Shown: positions 1-10,556 of the stretch, one piece after another
Layout of the letters: each line of letters starts with the position of its first letter
How positions within the stretch are numbered: position 1 is the stretch's first letter
Origin: Riptortus pedestris
Taxonomy: Eukaryota; Arthropoda; Insecta; Hemiptera; Alydidae
DNA: 64,000 nt
Assembly: GCA_019009955.1 (NCBI GenBank)
Contig: CM032232.1
Span: 137,230,001-137,294,000, forward strand
Direction of reading: 5' to 3'
Notes under the pieces: generated by a model
Databases searched by the model: none
What the model was told of the DNA's origin: nothing
Seen by the model: only the letters and a program-made list of their open reading frames with translations
Made by a program: the position numbers and the translations under genes

Positions 1-317
1 CTGCTTTCATGTAAATATTATATGAAAAAAAGTTTTTCTTCCTCTTCCATTCTTATTCATTAAAAGAGGATAAATTAACCCTCTTATATAAATATTGATA
101 TAGCCTTCGTTGCTAATTTAATTAGTTAGGCTGTTTGCAATTTGTTCGCAGGGGTTGTAACTTGACAAACCCACCGTCGATTATCCAATGAATAAAGTAT
201 TTCATCAATACAAGTGCAGTGTGATCATGTTGTGTAAATATCTCCACAAACCCAAAAGTACTTCTTTGCTTACAAGTATCTAAGTATTTATTAATTAAAC
301 CCTTATTAGAAGAATTC

Positions 318-436
318 GCCAAAATCAGCTATTGAGGTCGTACTCATGACGCGATTTTCAAAAAATATCTTCAAATGTCCGTCGATCCTATCCAGAAGAT
401 GACGAAAATCAGGCCCATTCAAAATTATATATATTG
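318..436 (+). repeat. TAC family fragment, 5' block
   Basis: This stretch carries the TAC 5' block: the motif AATCAGCTATTGAGGTCGTA, then CTCATGACGCG, a CGATCCTA segment and GACGAAAATCAG. It ends in a short ATATATAT run where complete copies have their microsatellite. The first palindrome half and everything after the core are missing. Confidence 0.7.
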
Positions 437-702
437 TTACGTTTTATTACGAAATCAGTAATAAAAGTTGTTTATAAGAGTTCTTTTGGATTGCAAAATT
501 AAATACACACACACAAGCTTCACAGTTTTTATCACTGCACAATTTACTTAACAATGCACGATACACTTGGTTAATTGTTTTTAATTACTACTCACAGTTT
601 GCACTGATAGCGTCACTGTTCTTCAATGAGTCACAGTCCAATAATTCACTCACGATCACTGAAATTCACAAAAAGACGGCACTGCACTGTCCTTTATTTT
701 TA

Positions 703-930
703 GCAGATTTCCTCTTATTGAAGTCAGCTATTGAGTTTTAAAAAAAAAATTCTTCAAATCCTCATCTATCCTACCTTGTAGATGAGCAAAATCTGTGTAT
801 GACGACGCCCCCATTTAAGCTTTTATGTTCTTGTCTCGAAAAAAATTATTTGATCTATACCACACACGATATAGAACCGTTACTAATTTGGAATAGCTGC
901 TTAGTTAATACAGCCCCTGCTTGATGGATT
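703..930 (+). repeat. Short internally deleted TAC copy
   Basis: It starts with AGCAGATTTCC and ends with a degenerate 3' stem-loop (CAGCCCCTGCTTGATGGA) preceded by CTGCTTAGTT. Both family ends are therefore present within about 230 bp and the microsatellite core is gone. I read it as a deletion derivative. Confidence 0.6.
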
Positions 931-944
931 TTAGTTACTATGAC

Positions 945-1910
945 ATGAGTAGGAGTGGGGTTTTACTGGAGGCTGAAGGCTAAAACATTGAAATATCTGG
1001 GTTAGCATTCATGATAAAGAATAGTTATTTATTATACAAGTGACGAAAGTAGATCATTTTACAACTCGAGCGAAGCGAGTGTGGTAATTTCACGAGAGTT
1101 GTAAATTCTACTTTCGTCACGAGTGTAATACTAAATTTTTTTTGTAATCGTGTAATACATGATCAGATCTAACCAGAATATGAACAAAATTACGATGTTG
1201 TGAAGATTATGGTATGTTGTTGGTAGGTTATAAGCATGGTTGTGAAACGTTATAAGCATAGTTATAAAACAACTAGTGATGATTGTGAAGTAGTGCAGTT
1301 ATAAACAAGTGCAGGTTATAAACAAGAAAGGTAATTATTATTATATTTAAATTATAAAATATATTGATTATTTCCACCAATAATTCATTCACATTTCAAT
1401 TTATTTTGTTAAAATAAATTCTTACAATGTTAAGAAACATTTAAAAGCATTTAATTTACAACTTCAAATTATTTTTTAATTTATTCTTATTACTAATTAA
1501 GAAGGCAATTCACTTTCTTCACTTGTGAAGAAAGTGATTACTTTCTTCACTCTATTGCAAAATGTTTCACTTTCTTCACTCATTTCAGTTTAGTAATGTT
1601 ACCATTATTCAACGATTACAGAAAAAAGTATTTATACAACACCATCTATATGCAATTAAGGTTCGATCAGACGTTTCATAATGGAGACTTTCTCTTCCCC
1701 CTGATCGATTTCACCCATTAACGAAAATTATCTTCAATTTTAAACGCTTATATATCGAGTATGGTAACGATAAGACAAACATTGCGACCGCTAGAGCGGG
1801 AACAGACAAATATATAGATAGATTTGTGTATATACATAATTTTAAAGGACCTCATTTTCGTCATCTAAAATGTAGGTTCGATGGACATTTGAGAAAATAG
1901 CTGCTGAAAT
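945..1910 (-). repeat. TAC copy interrupted by an HP600 repeat
   Basis: 945-1018 matches the antisense TAC segment ATGAGTAGGAGTGGGG followed by AAATATCTGGGTTAG. The family resumes at about 1650 with TTCGATCAGACG, the CGACCGCTAGAGCGG core flank and the ATCATTTTCGTCATC-type 5' block, up to about 1910. The HP600 repeat occupies the gap, so it inserted into a pre-existing TAC copy. The 3' stem-loop end is not seen. Confidence 0.6.
1019..1630 (+). repeat. HP600 palindrome-ended repeat, copy 1
   Basis: This is one of three copies in the window (also 20502-21129 reversed and 23538-24138). At one end GTGACGAAAGTAGA (1040-1053) is the reverse complement of 1107-1120, enclosing an inner pair CATTTTACAACTC / GAGAGTTGTAAAT, so the strand can fold into a long hairpin. 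The other end has repeated CACTTTCTTCAC motifs. CTGTAATCG near 1140 and CGATTACAG near 1612 are inverted. No ORF is present. It resembles a foldback or MITE-type element but the family is unknown to me. Confidence 0.75.
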
Positions 1911-1919
1911 GGTTAATAT

Positions 1920-2397
1920 GGGCAATTCAGAGCCTTGAGGGGATCGATAAGATTAGGCGTGTTGCCTGGGAAGGGAAGACAGAGGTACGAACAAGGTTGA
2001 TATTCCGGTGGGGCAATTTGAGGCAGGTGGCACAAGGAAATGAATTCCCTGATGACGCATATAGAGAACGCGAAAGGGCACAATCTCTAAGGTCGTGCCT
2101 CCCTCGAAGGGCACCATCTGCTTCCGAAAGGGCACAACCTGCTTGTGTTCCTCTGCATGACAATTCTCACTTACAACCTCCTTCCAAGTTCCACTGGGTC
2201 CAAGTCAAACCGACCCCAGTTTGCTACTCACTTTGAATCCCGAATCTGAGATACCAAGTACTATTTCTGATGTTAGTCCAAAAAATTCCATCACTCTGGA
2301 CTTTTTCTAATATATATTATTCATGCCATAATAATGTATTTTACAATTATCTTATACATTGTTTTCATTAATTTTGATCTCGTACTTATGTTAATAT
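1920..2397. other. Unassigned GC-richer stretch
   Basis: About 1920-2260 is visibly less AT-rich than its surroundings and has three overlapping short open frames on both strands (60-79 codons). None matches a family I know and I see no clear splice sites. It could be an old exon, a processed remnant or a fragment of an unknown element. 2260-2397 is plain AT-rich DNA. Confidence 0.3.
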
Positions 2398-2998
2398 TGT
2401 TGCGAAATGTCCAACTTTTGGTCAAATTGAAGAATTTTGTTGTTACATCAAATACAAACACACTCCAATGTAATTACATATTTAAGAAGTACAAGTAAAA
2501 TGAGAGCATTCCTCCTAAGATGGATCCAAAAAATCAGTGGGTGAGTTGGCGCCTCGAACCAGCTAGAACCGACGGCGGGCTACTATAAACTCGGCTAGCT
2601 CGACCAGCAGTTGAGTTTTAGTTGAGAATCAGCGATTTGAACAATGATTAGTGAAGTTATTGTGCTGTGTAATAAGTACTTGATGTTAACACTATATGGT
2701 AATTCAAATATAGGGTTTGAACGGCCAGTATAAATGATAATGTTGCCATCTCATCTATAGCACAATGCCAGCTGTACTCGATCATCAGCCAGTGACGACG
2801 ATCTTCACCGACAGCTATGACAACAGTTTACACTGAATATTGTGTATAGTTATAGAAAAATAGATCACCAAGTGTGTAAATAAAAGTAGTCGCCGTCAAA
2901 TAAATTCTTTAATGATAAAAACGTTAATGTTTGTGTTGCTTTTTTATTTAGCAATCAAAATTATCCTAACAATCAACGTTTATTGGTTTAACGTAACA
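2398..2998 (+). mobile_element. Solo LTR, probably Gypsy-like
   Basis: The 601-bp segment begins TGTTGCG and ends CGTAACA, an imperfect inverted terminal pair typical of LTRs. It is flanked by the same 4-bp sequence ATAT at 2394-2397 and 2999-3002, as expected for an integrase target duplication. Inside, TATAAA at 2584-2589 lies in a GC-richer promoter-like stretch, and AATAAA-type signals lie near 2878 and 2899. No internal coding region or second LTR is adjacent, so it looks like the product of LTR-LTR recombination. Assignment to Gypsy rests only on the 4-bp duplication and the end sequence. Confidence 0.7.
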
Positions 2999-4192
2999 AT
3001 ATTAAATCTCATATTGACTTTGGAAATTACAGAAATTATTAGAAATATTTTCTGAGCAGATTGGGGATTTACTGAAGGTTAAAACAGAGCAAAATTTTTA
3101 GTTGCGCACTTAATATTCGAAATTTATAAATTAATTGCTGAAAAACAATTGTAGAAATTTAAATATACAATATATAAGTTATATCATATTTGGTTGATCT
3201 GGCGAATAACATTGAGTCCATTTTTTTCCCTCTCCTCCCACCGACCTAGTTCCAATTCAGCCATAAAAGAACTTATATAGTCATTTTTAGTTATATTTAA
3301 AAAAATTAAAGTTGAAGTAGCGGCGTTTTCGTTATTGACGATCTAGAAAAAATGGTGACCACTAGATGATGAATGTTGAAATATATTTATTACCAATAAA
3401 TCTTCATCATAGGAGAAAAATCATTTACTAATATCATGTCAAATAATTTCATAACATATTATTGATTAGGACTCATACTTATAAAATACATAGGTTATAA
3501 AATTAACTCAAATTCCATGAATAAATTTTATAAAATTTATTAATTTAAATAGTTATATATAATTAATTAATTTCGTTCACAATGTTAATATCACTCTAAA
3601 TATATAACACACATCTTTTTAATTATTGACATGTTGTGCTCTAAGTCATAAGTTTAGTAAAGGAAGACAAACTAAAATGATGAGAAACATGGCCTACCCA
3701 AAAGAGGGCCATAAATAATTTTATAATTTTTTGACTGTGTTTTGTGACAATCGTTTTGTAGTTTTATTTCATAATTGAATATTTTTGATAGTATTCATCT
3801 TGTTTATAAAACATCCTTCAGAAACTAAGGATCTTTTCTTATTTTTTTTTTTTTAAACAAAGAATATTTTTCTAATAAATTTAACACATTTGGGTAGAGC
3901 GTTAAACAGTTTTACTTCGAAGAATGAAACGCTTTTCACGAAATATTCGAACAACAGAACACAATTCATTTAAATCCTTGATAGGATGGATGTGCAATCG
4001 AAGATATTTTTCGAAAATTCTTGCGTACAACTCATATAGTGAAATCTGTATCTGCCTATGGGATGGTTAGTTTTCAAACGAATTTTAGCGAATATTTCTA
4101 ATATTTTCAAAATCAATAAGAGATTTAATATTAATATGTATATAACAATAGCAAAATTATTCTAATAAGCAAATTTTAGATATAGGGGCTCA
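2999..4192. other. AT-rich DNA without a recognised gene
   Basis: I see no supported coding region here. There is a weak TAC-like phrase near 3055-3090 (GAGCAGATTGGGGATTTACTGAAGG). The rest is AT-rich unique sequence with short homopolymers. Confidence 0.5.
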
Positions 4193-4276
4193 GTTAAAGC
4201 GTTGGTCTTAATCTACCTAGAGTGATGAGCTCGATTCCTGTCTGAAGAATAGGAATTTATTTAGTGAAGATCGATG
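4193..4276 (+). repeat. SINE-A fragment (tRNA-like head)
   Basis: It contains GGGGCTCAGTTAAAGCGTTG and a B-box-like GAGCTCGATTCCTG, followed by AGGAATTTATTTAGTGA, all shared with the full SINE at 42174. The 3' half is absent. It is followed at about 4347-4388 by a T-rich run. Confidence 0.55.
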
Positions 4277-5177
4277 TTCTTTGGAAAAATTCCATCATAA
4301 GCAGAAACCATTTAGTGAAATCTGTATCTGCCAATGGAATGTGTTTTTTTTTTTTTTTTTTTTTTTTTTGTTTTTTTTTGTTTTTTTTCCAGCGAGCTGA
4401 AAACACTAACATAATTTCTTCGGTTCTTAATTTGCAAAACATTCCTGCTCGACATTAAAAAATGAAAAGCGAACTGAATAAAACTGGAGTCTGGATATTA
4501 AGATTATTAAAGTCGTTTCGTACTAGTTCCAGCTACTGGAATAAATTTTCTTCTAGTTTCCTTGAATCTACTTGACCTGGCAGTTTTACCTTCCTGCGAA
4601 TATCTATCTGACTTAGTAGTTTGAAACTAAGTTAAACGAGTAAGGAAAATTCAGGGGGTTAGGGGTGGGAAAAATACCTAAGGCATCAACTATAAGTATA
4701 TAGGTTAGAAGTTTGCCTTCTCTGAATAAAACATTACACATCAGCTACGCTATAATGGAGTGGCTTCGGGGGGGGGGAGACAATTCGCTTGAAGAGCCGA
4801 AAGCTTTCAGAGCTACATTGATAGAGCTGTTTGGAAAGTTAGCCCGCAAATTTCAGGGGCCGGGGGAGAAAAGAGAATGACACCCAATGGCAGGCGGGCA
4901 ACAAAAGTTCCCCAGAACTGGCACCCGGAGAGTCGACACCAACTTTAACTCGAAAGTAAAGACATCAGCTGTAATTCATGCCTCTTATATTTTCCCGGCA
5001 ATTACGCCCACACATATGACAGCAGACGTTGTCTTCGGGTTTCAGTCTTAGAAGATTTCACAGATAAGTAAACAGATAGATGAATAGATGATTTATTTGT
5101 TTTACAGGATTTCCTCTTAGTAAATCAGTTGAGCTTATAGAGTATTTGTTACTAATGAAGTTAGTTTGAAAAAAAAA
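4277..5177. other. Unassigned stretch
   Basis: There is a T-rich run (about 4347-4388), then sequence with no recognised family or ORF. A G-run near 4768 and ordinary AT-rich DNA complete it. Confidence 0.45.
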
Positions 5178-5316
5178 ATCCGTCAAACAGAGGCTGCGTA
5201 AACTAAACAGATTTTCCACGCCTATTTAGTATTTCTAAGAAAATATTCTTTATATTCTCTATAAATATTCATTTTTTCTGGTAATATTCAAGAAAATCAC
5301 TTTATTATATAAAAAA

Positions 5317-6765
5317 GTCCGTCACGACGGGCTGCGTAAACTAATCAAATTTCCCACGGAAGTTATACAATAGAGAAATCTACATACTAGAGCCGAACAG
5401 TTACGTCAAAGGGCCGAACTATCCTTTGGCGGGAAATTCAAAAATCCGTTATCGGCCCAAATTTAATAAAAATACAAATATCTCGGTTAATATTCAAGAT
5501 AGAGAATAAATGTATATAACAATATTTATAGTAAATTTAATTTGCAATAAGATTGATTCTGTACAATGTTTCGATCCGACGTATAGTAACGGAGATATTT
5601 CGAATTTTCAAAAATCTCTCCTCTAAACCCCCCCTCCCACTGGTCCGATTTCAGCTGTTAACGAACTTGATCTTTTTTTTTACATAAAACGACTAAATGT
5701 CGAGTTTGGTATTGATCAAACAAAAATTGCGACCGCTAGAGTGGTAACAGACAAATATATATACAGTCGACTCTCGCTATCACGAAATTCCACGGGACTG
5801 CCATTTTTGTTCGTGTTATGTATAGTTCGTCTTAGGCATAGTTGGAGTTATAGAGGTGAACTAAATGAAAATTCGTGTTACAGAGGTAAAAAAAAATGTT
5901 CTGTGATTTATTCCCTACATCTTCTACAAATCTACATAATCTTCATATTTTACGAATATTTAAATGAATTAAAATATGTATATATACATAATTTAAAAAA
6001 AACCGGTAAAACACAGATAACAGAAAATATAATATTAATTCCACTGATTAATAAGTCCTTAATCTTCCTTTGCTGAAAACTGAAAAACACTATCCGTCAT
6101 AATGTTGGTTCAAATAAAACAAACTTTGCTGTATCCCTTACAGCTTCAAAATTAAACATTTAACTTGGTACAGTATAATGAAAAATACTTACAGTAAACA
6201 TAATAAATATCGTGTAAAACAGAGTAAACAGTACCGACCATATTACTGCAATCCCACTAGTAGTTGAAATAGTCCGTTATCTTCTTCTGTTTAAGACTGT
6301 TAGCAATACGTTTGTCAATCATATTCTCGATTGAAACAATTGAAGAAAACACACTGTCTGGTACATCACTGGGATTTCGTGTTAAACAAATCCATTCTGA
6401 GAAAATAGTGATATAGAGGTAATGCGCTAATCAAATTCGTCTTTTCTACTGAACTTCGAGTTACAGAGGTAATTTTTGTCTCTCTTCCTGTTATAGAGGT
6501 AAAATATAACCGGAAAATTAGTTCGTGTTACGTATGGTAATTTCTTCGTGTTAGACATGTTTTTCTAAGAGGATTAAAAATAATTCGTGATATCGAGGAT
6601 TTCGTGTTATTGAGGTTCGTGTTAGCGAGAGTCGACACAGTTTTGAACGGACCTCATTTTCGTCATCTACTAGGTAGGATCGATGAACATTTGTAGACAT
6701 TTTTCGAAAATTCCGTCATGAGTACAACCTCAATAGCTGATTTCCTTTAAGGGAAATCTGCTAAA
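5317..6765 (-). repeat. TAC copy carrying a pogo-like insert
   Basis: It starts GTCCGTCACGACGGGCTGCG after a run of A and ends GGGAAATCTGCTAAAA. The blocks are in the usual antisense order: stem-loop end, TTACAATAGAGA-type segment, C-rich block, GCGACCGCTAGAG and 5' block. At the TA core the sequence is interrupted at 5764 and resumes with TTTTGAACGGACC after about 6640. Confidence 0.8.
5764..6640. mobile_element. Non-autonomous pogo/Tigger-like transposon
   Basis: The insert is bounded by inverted repeats: CAGTCGACTCTCGCTATCAC on the left, and on the right the reverse complement of GTGTCGACTCTCGCTAAC. Inside, several sub-terminal copies of a TTCGTGTTAYAGAGGTAA-like phrase occur near both ends, as in insect pogo/Tigger derivatives. 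The site is TATATA of the TAC core, consistent with TA targeting, although the exact duplication is obscured. A 111-codon frame spans the left end but has no transposase motif. Confidence 0.65.
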
Positions 6766-6996
6766 ATGAAACAGTTTGTGGGGCTGCTATATTGAGAAAG
6801 GCCTCAGCAACTAAGATCAATCCCTAGGACAATACCAATAATGAGTAAGACAATACATAATCAGATAAATAACTAAAATATTTTAACAAGAAGTTAACAA
6901 ACCTAATAGTTGTATGTCACTAAATATAGAATAACAAGTTATATTATTAAAATAACATGATCCGTCGATCATATAATGAGATCACTGGTCCAAGTT

Positions 6997-7441
6997 TTTT
7001 TTTTTTTTTTTAATATTTATTCGTTTATTTGCAACAACATATTTAAATATTACAAGGAAATGCGATGATAATGAAAATGGCTTGATTATTGTCTTGAGGT
7101 GGGAAGTTGTTCATTGACAATACCCACAATGGAGGGAACATTTGGTTGTATTATGGAGTTAAACTGTACGGTACACGAGTGGCCACTTACTCTTCAGACG
7201 TCGCCTTGGGTTTTCTGGAATATAGGTAGATGAAAGTGATTCGACTAAAGGATTAGGATGTGCGGGAAGGAGATAGTGGAATTTCTGATATCGGGATTTA
7301 GCGAGGGTATGGACAAAAGGAATGTTTAGGTCGTTATGGAGAGTTAAATTGGATACGTAAAATAGGGTTCTGTAATTTTACGGAGTATTCTGGATTGGAG
7401 GGTTTGGGTTTTGTAGGAATTGAAAGGTTTAGTGGAACCCC
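6997..7441 (-). mobile_element. 5'-truncated Jockey-clade LINE
   Basis: A ~445-bp insert is flanked by the 12-bp direct repeat CTGGTCCAAGTT (6985-6996 and 7442-7453). Its 3' poly(A) reads as a T-run at 6995-7011 on the plus strand. The minus strand encodes a Jockey C-terminus around 7200-7400: FYVSNLTLHNDLNIPFV, then about 50 more residues ending in WPLVYRTV and a stop. The related fragment at 48.57 kb lacks the insert and shows the empty site. Poly(A), truncation and target duplication are all hallmarks of target-primed reverse transcription. Confidence 0.85.
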
Positions 7442-8175
7442 CTGGTCCAAGTTAAAGTTAAAATAATCCCTAGAGTATCAATAATGATAACCTCGACTAA
7501 GGTTTGAAGAACCTTCTTATCTATTCCCACCTCGTCAAAACATTTCTGGATTCGCTTAGGGACCGTTTCTGGGGCCCCGAACTACAAACCTATTTCTTTA
7601 AAATCCCGCTCACCAAATGGTTCCCTGATTTTCTCAGAGTAAACTTTTATACATTTCTCATTTATATTTTTCTTTTCCTCGTGGACGTTCTCCGCTTGAT
7701 CTGAGTCGTTACTCTTCTACTTTATCGTTGGGACCAGGATAGAGGAAAGTTTGCAATTTTCTTTGAAGGCAATGATGTCCGCGTACCTCGACAGCATACA
7801 CCTCTTCAAAGCATGTGAAATTCTATGTTTTCAGGAGCTCCATGATAGCATGCTTTGCCTGGTTAAGTCGCCTAGTGATCAGCAACAAATTATGTGAGTA
7901 TTTCTCCATCACATGGGCCGGTATTTCGATCTCGCTGCCTCACCTTCAACAGAGGGGTTGAACACCCAATGATTTTGAGACAAGTCCCGGAACACCACGT
8001 AATGGGGCGTAATTTATATTCAGTTTGATAGAGATTTTTCATTCTGAAGCAAAGAGCAACTGTTTTTCGATCATATACTTGTTCAATCCTGAGTTTTCTT
8101 TAAAGTGGTGGACTCCAACACCCTGCCACGTGGATGATGTCCTCACCTTGAAGGGGATTCCTCTGAGAGTCAGTC

Positions 8176-8460
8176 TTATCTTCTTGACCGAGACTGGTCA
8201 GGATTTTGACACACCCTTGAATTCCAATGTACGCAGTACATGAGAGTGACCCACATTGTCACAACTAGGAAAGCGACCACAGCAGACTTCCTTTTCAACC
8301 TGGCGTCTTTGAGGATCGCATTAATTATAAGGGCATTCACATGACAACCAGGCATGCCTTTAACAAAGCCCCTCTGGCACTTATGGAAGCCTACTTGTTG
8401 CCTCAGTTCTGCGTAGTAGACCTTCTCGATTATGCGTCTTTGAATAGGGAAAACTGTCAT
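8176..8460 (-). pseudogene. Reverse transcriptase fragment, R2/NeSL-like
   Basis: The 94-codon open stretch reads through the finger region of a LINE reverse transcriptase: a PIQRRIIEKVYYAELR segment, then QRGFVKGMPGCHVNALIIN, then AVVAFL before the expected catalytic motif A. In active relatives this continues as LDxxKAFD. Here the frame runs VVT and then leaves the family, so a mutation or shift at about 8255 removes the first catalytic aspartate. Downstream, a phrase like KGVSKS can be seen in another frame. A neighbouring minus-strand piece around 7500-7570 (FDEVGIDKKVLQTLVE) is shared with the copy at 48 kb and would be the C-terminal part. The gene is dead. The clade call is inference from motif resemblance only. 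Confidence 0.55.
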
Positions 8461-8733
8461 GGGACTCCAGAAAGAAATCTTAGCAGCAAATCCAGTTCCT
8501 TTATGATGATAGTCTTATGACAAACGTATATACCAACATTTATAGGACATTACATTTGCAACATCCAACTAGTAATAACGGAGATATTTCAAATGTTCCA
8601 GATCTCCACTTATCCTCCCCTTTTACGAACGAACTTTACCTTTTAATTTATATGAAACGTTTAAATATCGAGTTTGGTACCGATCAAACAAAAATTGCGA
8701 CCACTAGAGTGTTACCAGACACATTTATAAATC

Positions 8734-8791
<58 letters not shown>

Positions 8792-8912
8792 ACAATTTTA
8801 AACGAACCTCATTTTTGTCATCTCCTAGTTAAGATCGATGGACATTTGAGGAAATTTTTCGAAAATCGCTTCATGAGAACGACCTTAATAGCTGATGTAT
8901 CTTAAGTGACAG

Positions 8913-9748
8913 ATCTTTGTTCAAAAGATCTTTGTTATTTTGATTCGGATTGAAAAATGTTATATAACCAAACTTGTTAGATTATTTATGCTCTACAATG
9001 GTTGTTGTTTACATGTTCTATAGTCTCAAATATTAAGCGAGCTATTAGCACTTTATTGTTTTCAGCCTTCAGTAAACCCACAATACAACTCATCGAATTT
9101 GGACTTAGAAACATGTTGAGATGACATTACTAATGTGTTACTTCTAGCATGTGGGGTTCTGCATGGCTTACGCATCCCCTACGTGACCGACTTAATATTT
9201 GTTTTTTCACCCTTCAGCATACCATAAATTCTGCTCAAAATAGTTAACAAAAAGCCAATACCAATTCCAAAGATATTCTTTAATCTTCCAGCAGCCCAAG
9301 AAGAATTGTAATGCATATTTTGGAAAGATCTCTGCATAAAAAACGATTATTAATTATAGATGCTGGAAACGCGAAAATAAAATGGCCCAAAAACATGACA
9401 AAAGAAATTGATTTAAACTTGAAATGGCCAAACTACTTAAACGTTTTACAACGAGTCGGTCACACTCTTTACAATGACAATCGTTCGTTTTACAATATGA
9501 AATTCGCTAAAACGGTTTCAATGTGGAAAGATTTTCTCCCAACCCAATGATTACAAGAGAACGAATACCCGAAATAATTTGGACATAAATTAATCCCACT
9601 CCATATATTCAGTTGGAATTGATCATTCGGTCCAATAATTATTTTAGTATCAAGCTCACGTTCTGGATAAATTGCATTCCTGTGAGACGGACCGGGAACC
9701 CGAGATAAGAATAAAATCCGGCGATGTAACAAGGGTTGATAAATAGGG

Positions 9749-9750
<2 letters not shown>
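8913..9750. other. Unassigned stretch
   Basis: It includes TAC-like phrases near 8985-9170 (CTCTACAATGGTTGTTGTTT and a degraded end CTTACGCATCCCCTACGTGACCGAC), so a poor plus-strand TAC remnant is likely there. A 79-codon plus-strand frame at 9311-9550 has no motif I recognise. I do not call it a gene. Confidence 0.4.
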
Positions 9751-9751
<1 letters not shown>

Positions 9752-9783
<32 letters not shown>

Positions 9784-9807
9784 GAGAGAGAGAGGGAGAG
9801 AGAGAGA

Positions 9808-9849
<42 letters not shown>

Positions 9850-10184
9850 GGGAGAGGGAGAGGGAGAGGGAGAGGGAGAGAGAGAGAGAGAGGGAGAGGG
9901 AGATGGAGTGGGAGAGGGAGAGGGAGAGGGAGAGGGAGGGAGAGGGAGAGGGAGAGGGAGAGGGAGGGAGGGAGAGGGAGAGGGAGAGGGAGAGAGGGGA
10001 GAGGGAGAGGGAGAAGGAGAGAGGGAGAGGGAGAGAGGGAGAGGGAGAGGGTGAGAGGGAGGGGGGGGGGGAGGGTGGGATGAGGGGGAGAGGGAGAGGG
10101 AGGGAGAGGGAGAGGGGAGAGGAAGAGGGAAGGGAGAGGAGAGGAAGAGGGGAGGGAGAGGAGAGGAAGAGGGAGAGAGGAGAG

Positions 10185-10259
<75 letters not shown>
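9752..10259. repeat. ~510-bp (GA)n/(GGGA)n purine tract
   Basis: The plus strand is almost purely A/G for about 508 bp: (GA)n at both ends and GGGAGA-type variants in the middle, with only a handful of T. Long open frames on both strands (Arg/Glu-rich and Ser/Leu-rich, over 240 codons) are by-products of the dinucleotide pattern. Such mirror-symmetric homopurine tracts can form triplex (H-DNA) structures. Confidence 0.95.
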
Positions 10260-10261
<2 letters not shown>

Positions 10262-10556
10262 ATCTGAAGATGGTGGGAGCGGTAATGGAATTTTAAGAGG
10301 TAACAGAAGGCTAACTTTTCTTCTATTAATTTTCTGTGGCTTCAACCACAGTCTCGACCTCTCATTCACTCTCTCCTCACTCACTCTCGCTCTCTCCTTC
10401 TCTCTCCGTTTTTCTCTCTCTTTTACTCTTTACTCATCCGAGAATTACATGGGCTCCTTTCAATCTAAAACTAAAACCAATCAAATCAAGCTACCTTAGA
10501 TATGCTAGAATGAAGCATTTGTGAATTTAAATTTTCACTTGGTAAAAGAAATTCTT

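Larger units (their letters stand above)
6771..8512 (-). mobile_element. R2-like non-LTR retrotransposon fragment
   Basis: A minus-strand reverse-transcriptase piece is readable at 8176-8460. The 3' end lies near 6771 (CCCCACAAACTG on the minus strand). The segment 6780-7000 plus 7442-7650 matches, in inverse orientation, a second copy at 48356-48822. The element is 5'-truncated and broken by frameshifts, and holds a Jockey insertion at 6997-7441. Placement near the R2/NeSL group rests on the RT motif style and is tentative. Confidence 0.55.
5178..8912 (-). repeat. Outer TAC copy split by nested elements
   Basis: 5178-5316 has the 3' stem-loop end of TAC in antisense (CCGTCAAACAGAGGCTGCG, then CAGATTTTCC) and runs to the GGTAATATTCAAGAAA block. 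The next expected block appears at 8517-8912: ATATACCAACATTTATAGG, the core flank GCGACCACTAGAGTG, a (TA)n core at about 8742-8789 and the 5' block. I infer that one copy was opened by everything between 5317 and about 8512. The junctions are degraded. Confidence 0.5.

Noticed and set aside
8176..8460. R2 inserted in 28S rDNA
   Set aside because: No rRNA sequence was seen next to either fragment. The flanks are TAC elements.
9656..10499. Arg/Glu-rich and Ser/Leu-rich ORFs of over 240 codons on opposite strands
   Set aside because: These are translations of the (GA)n/(CT)n tract. Coding both strands over the same dinucleotide repeat is an artefact.
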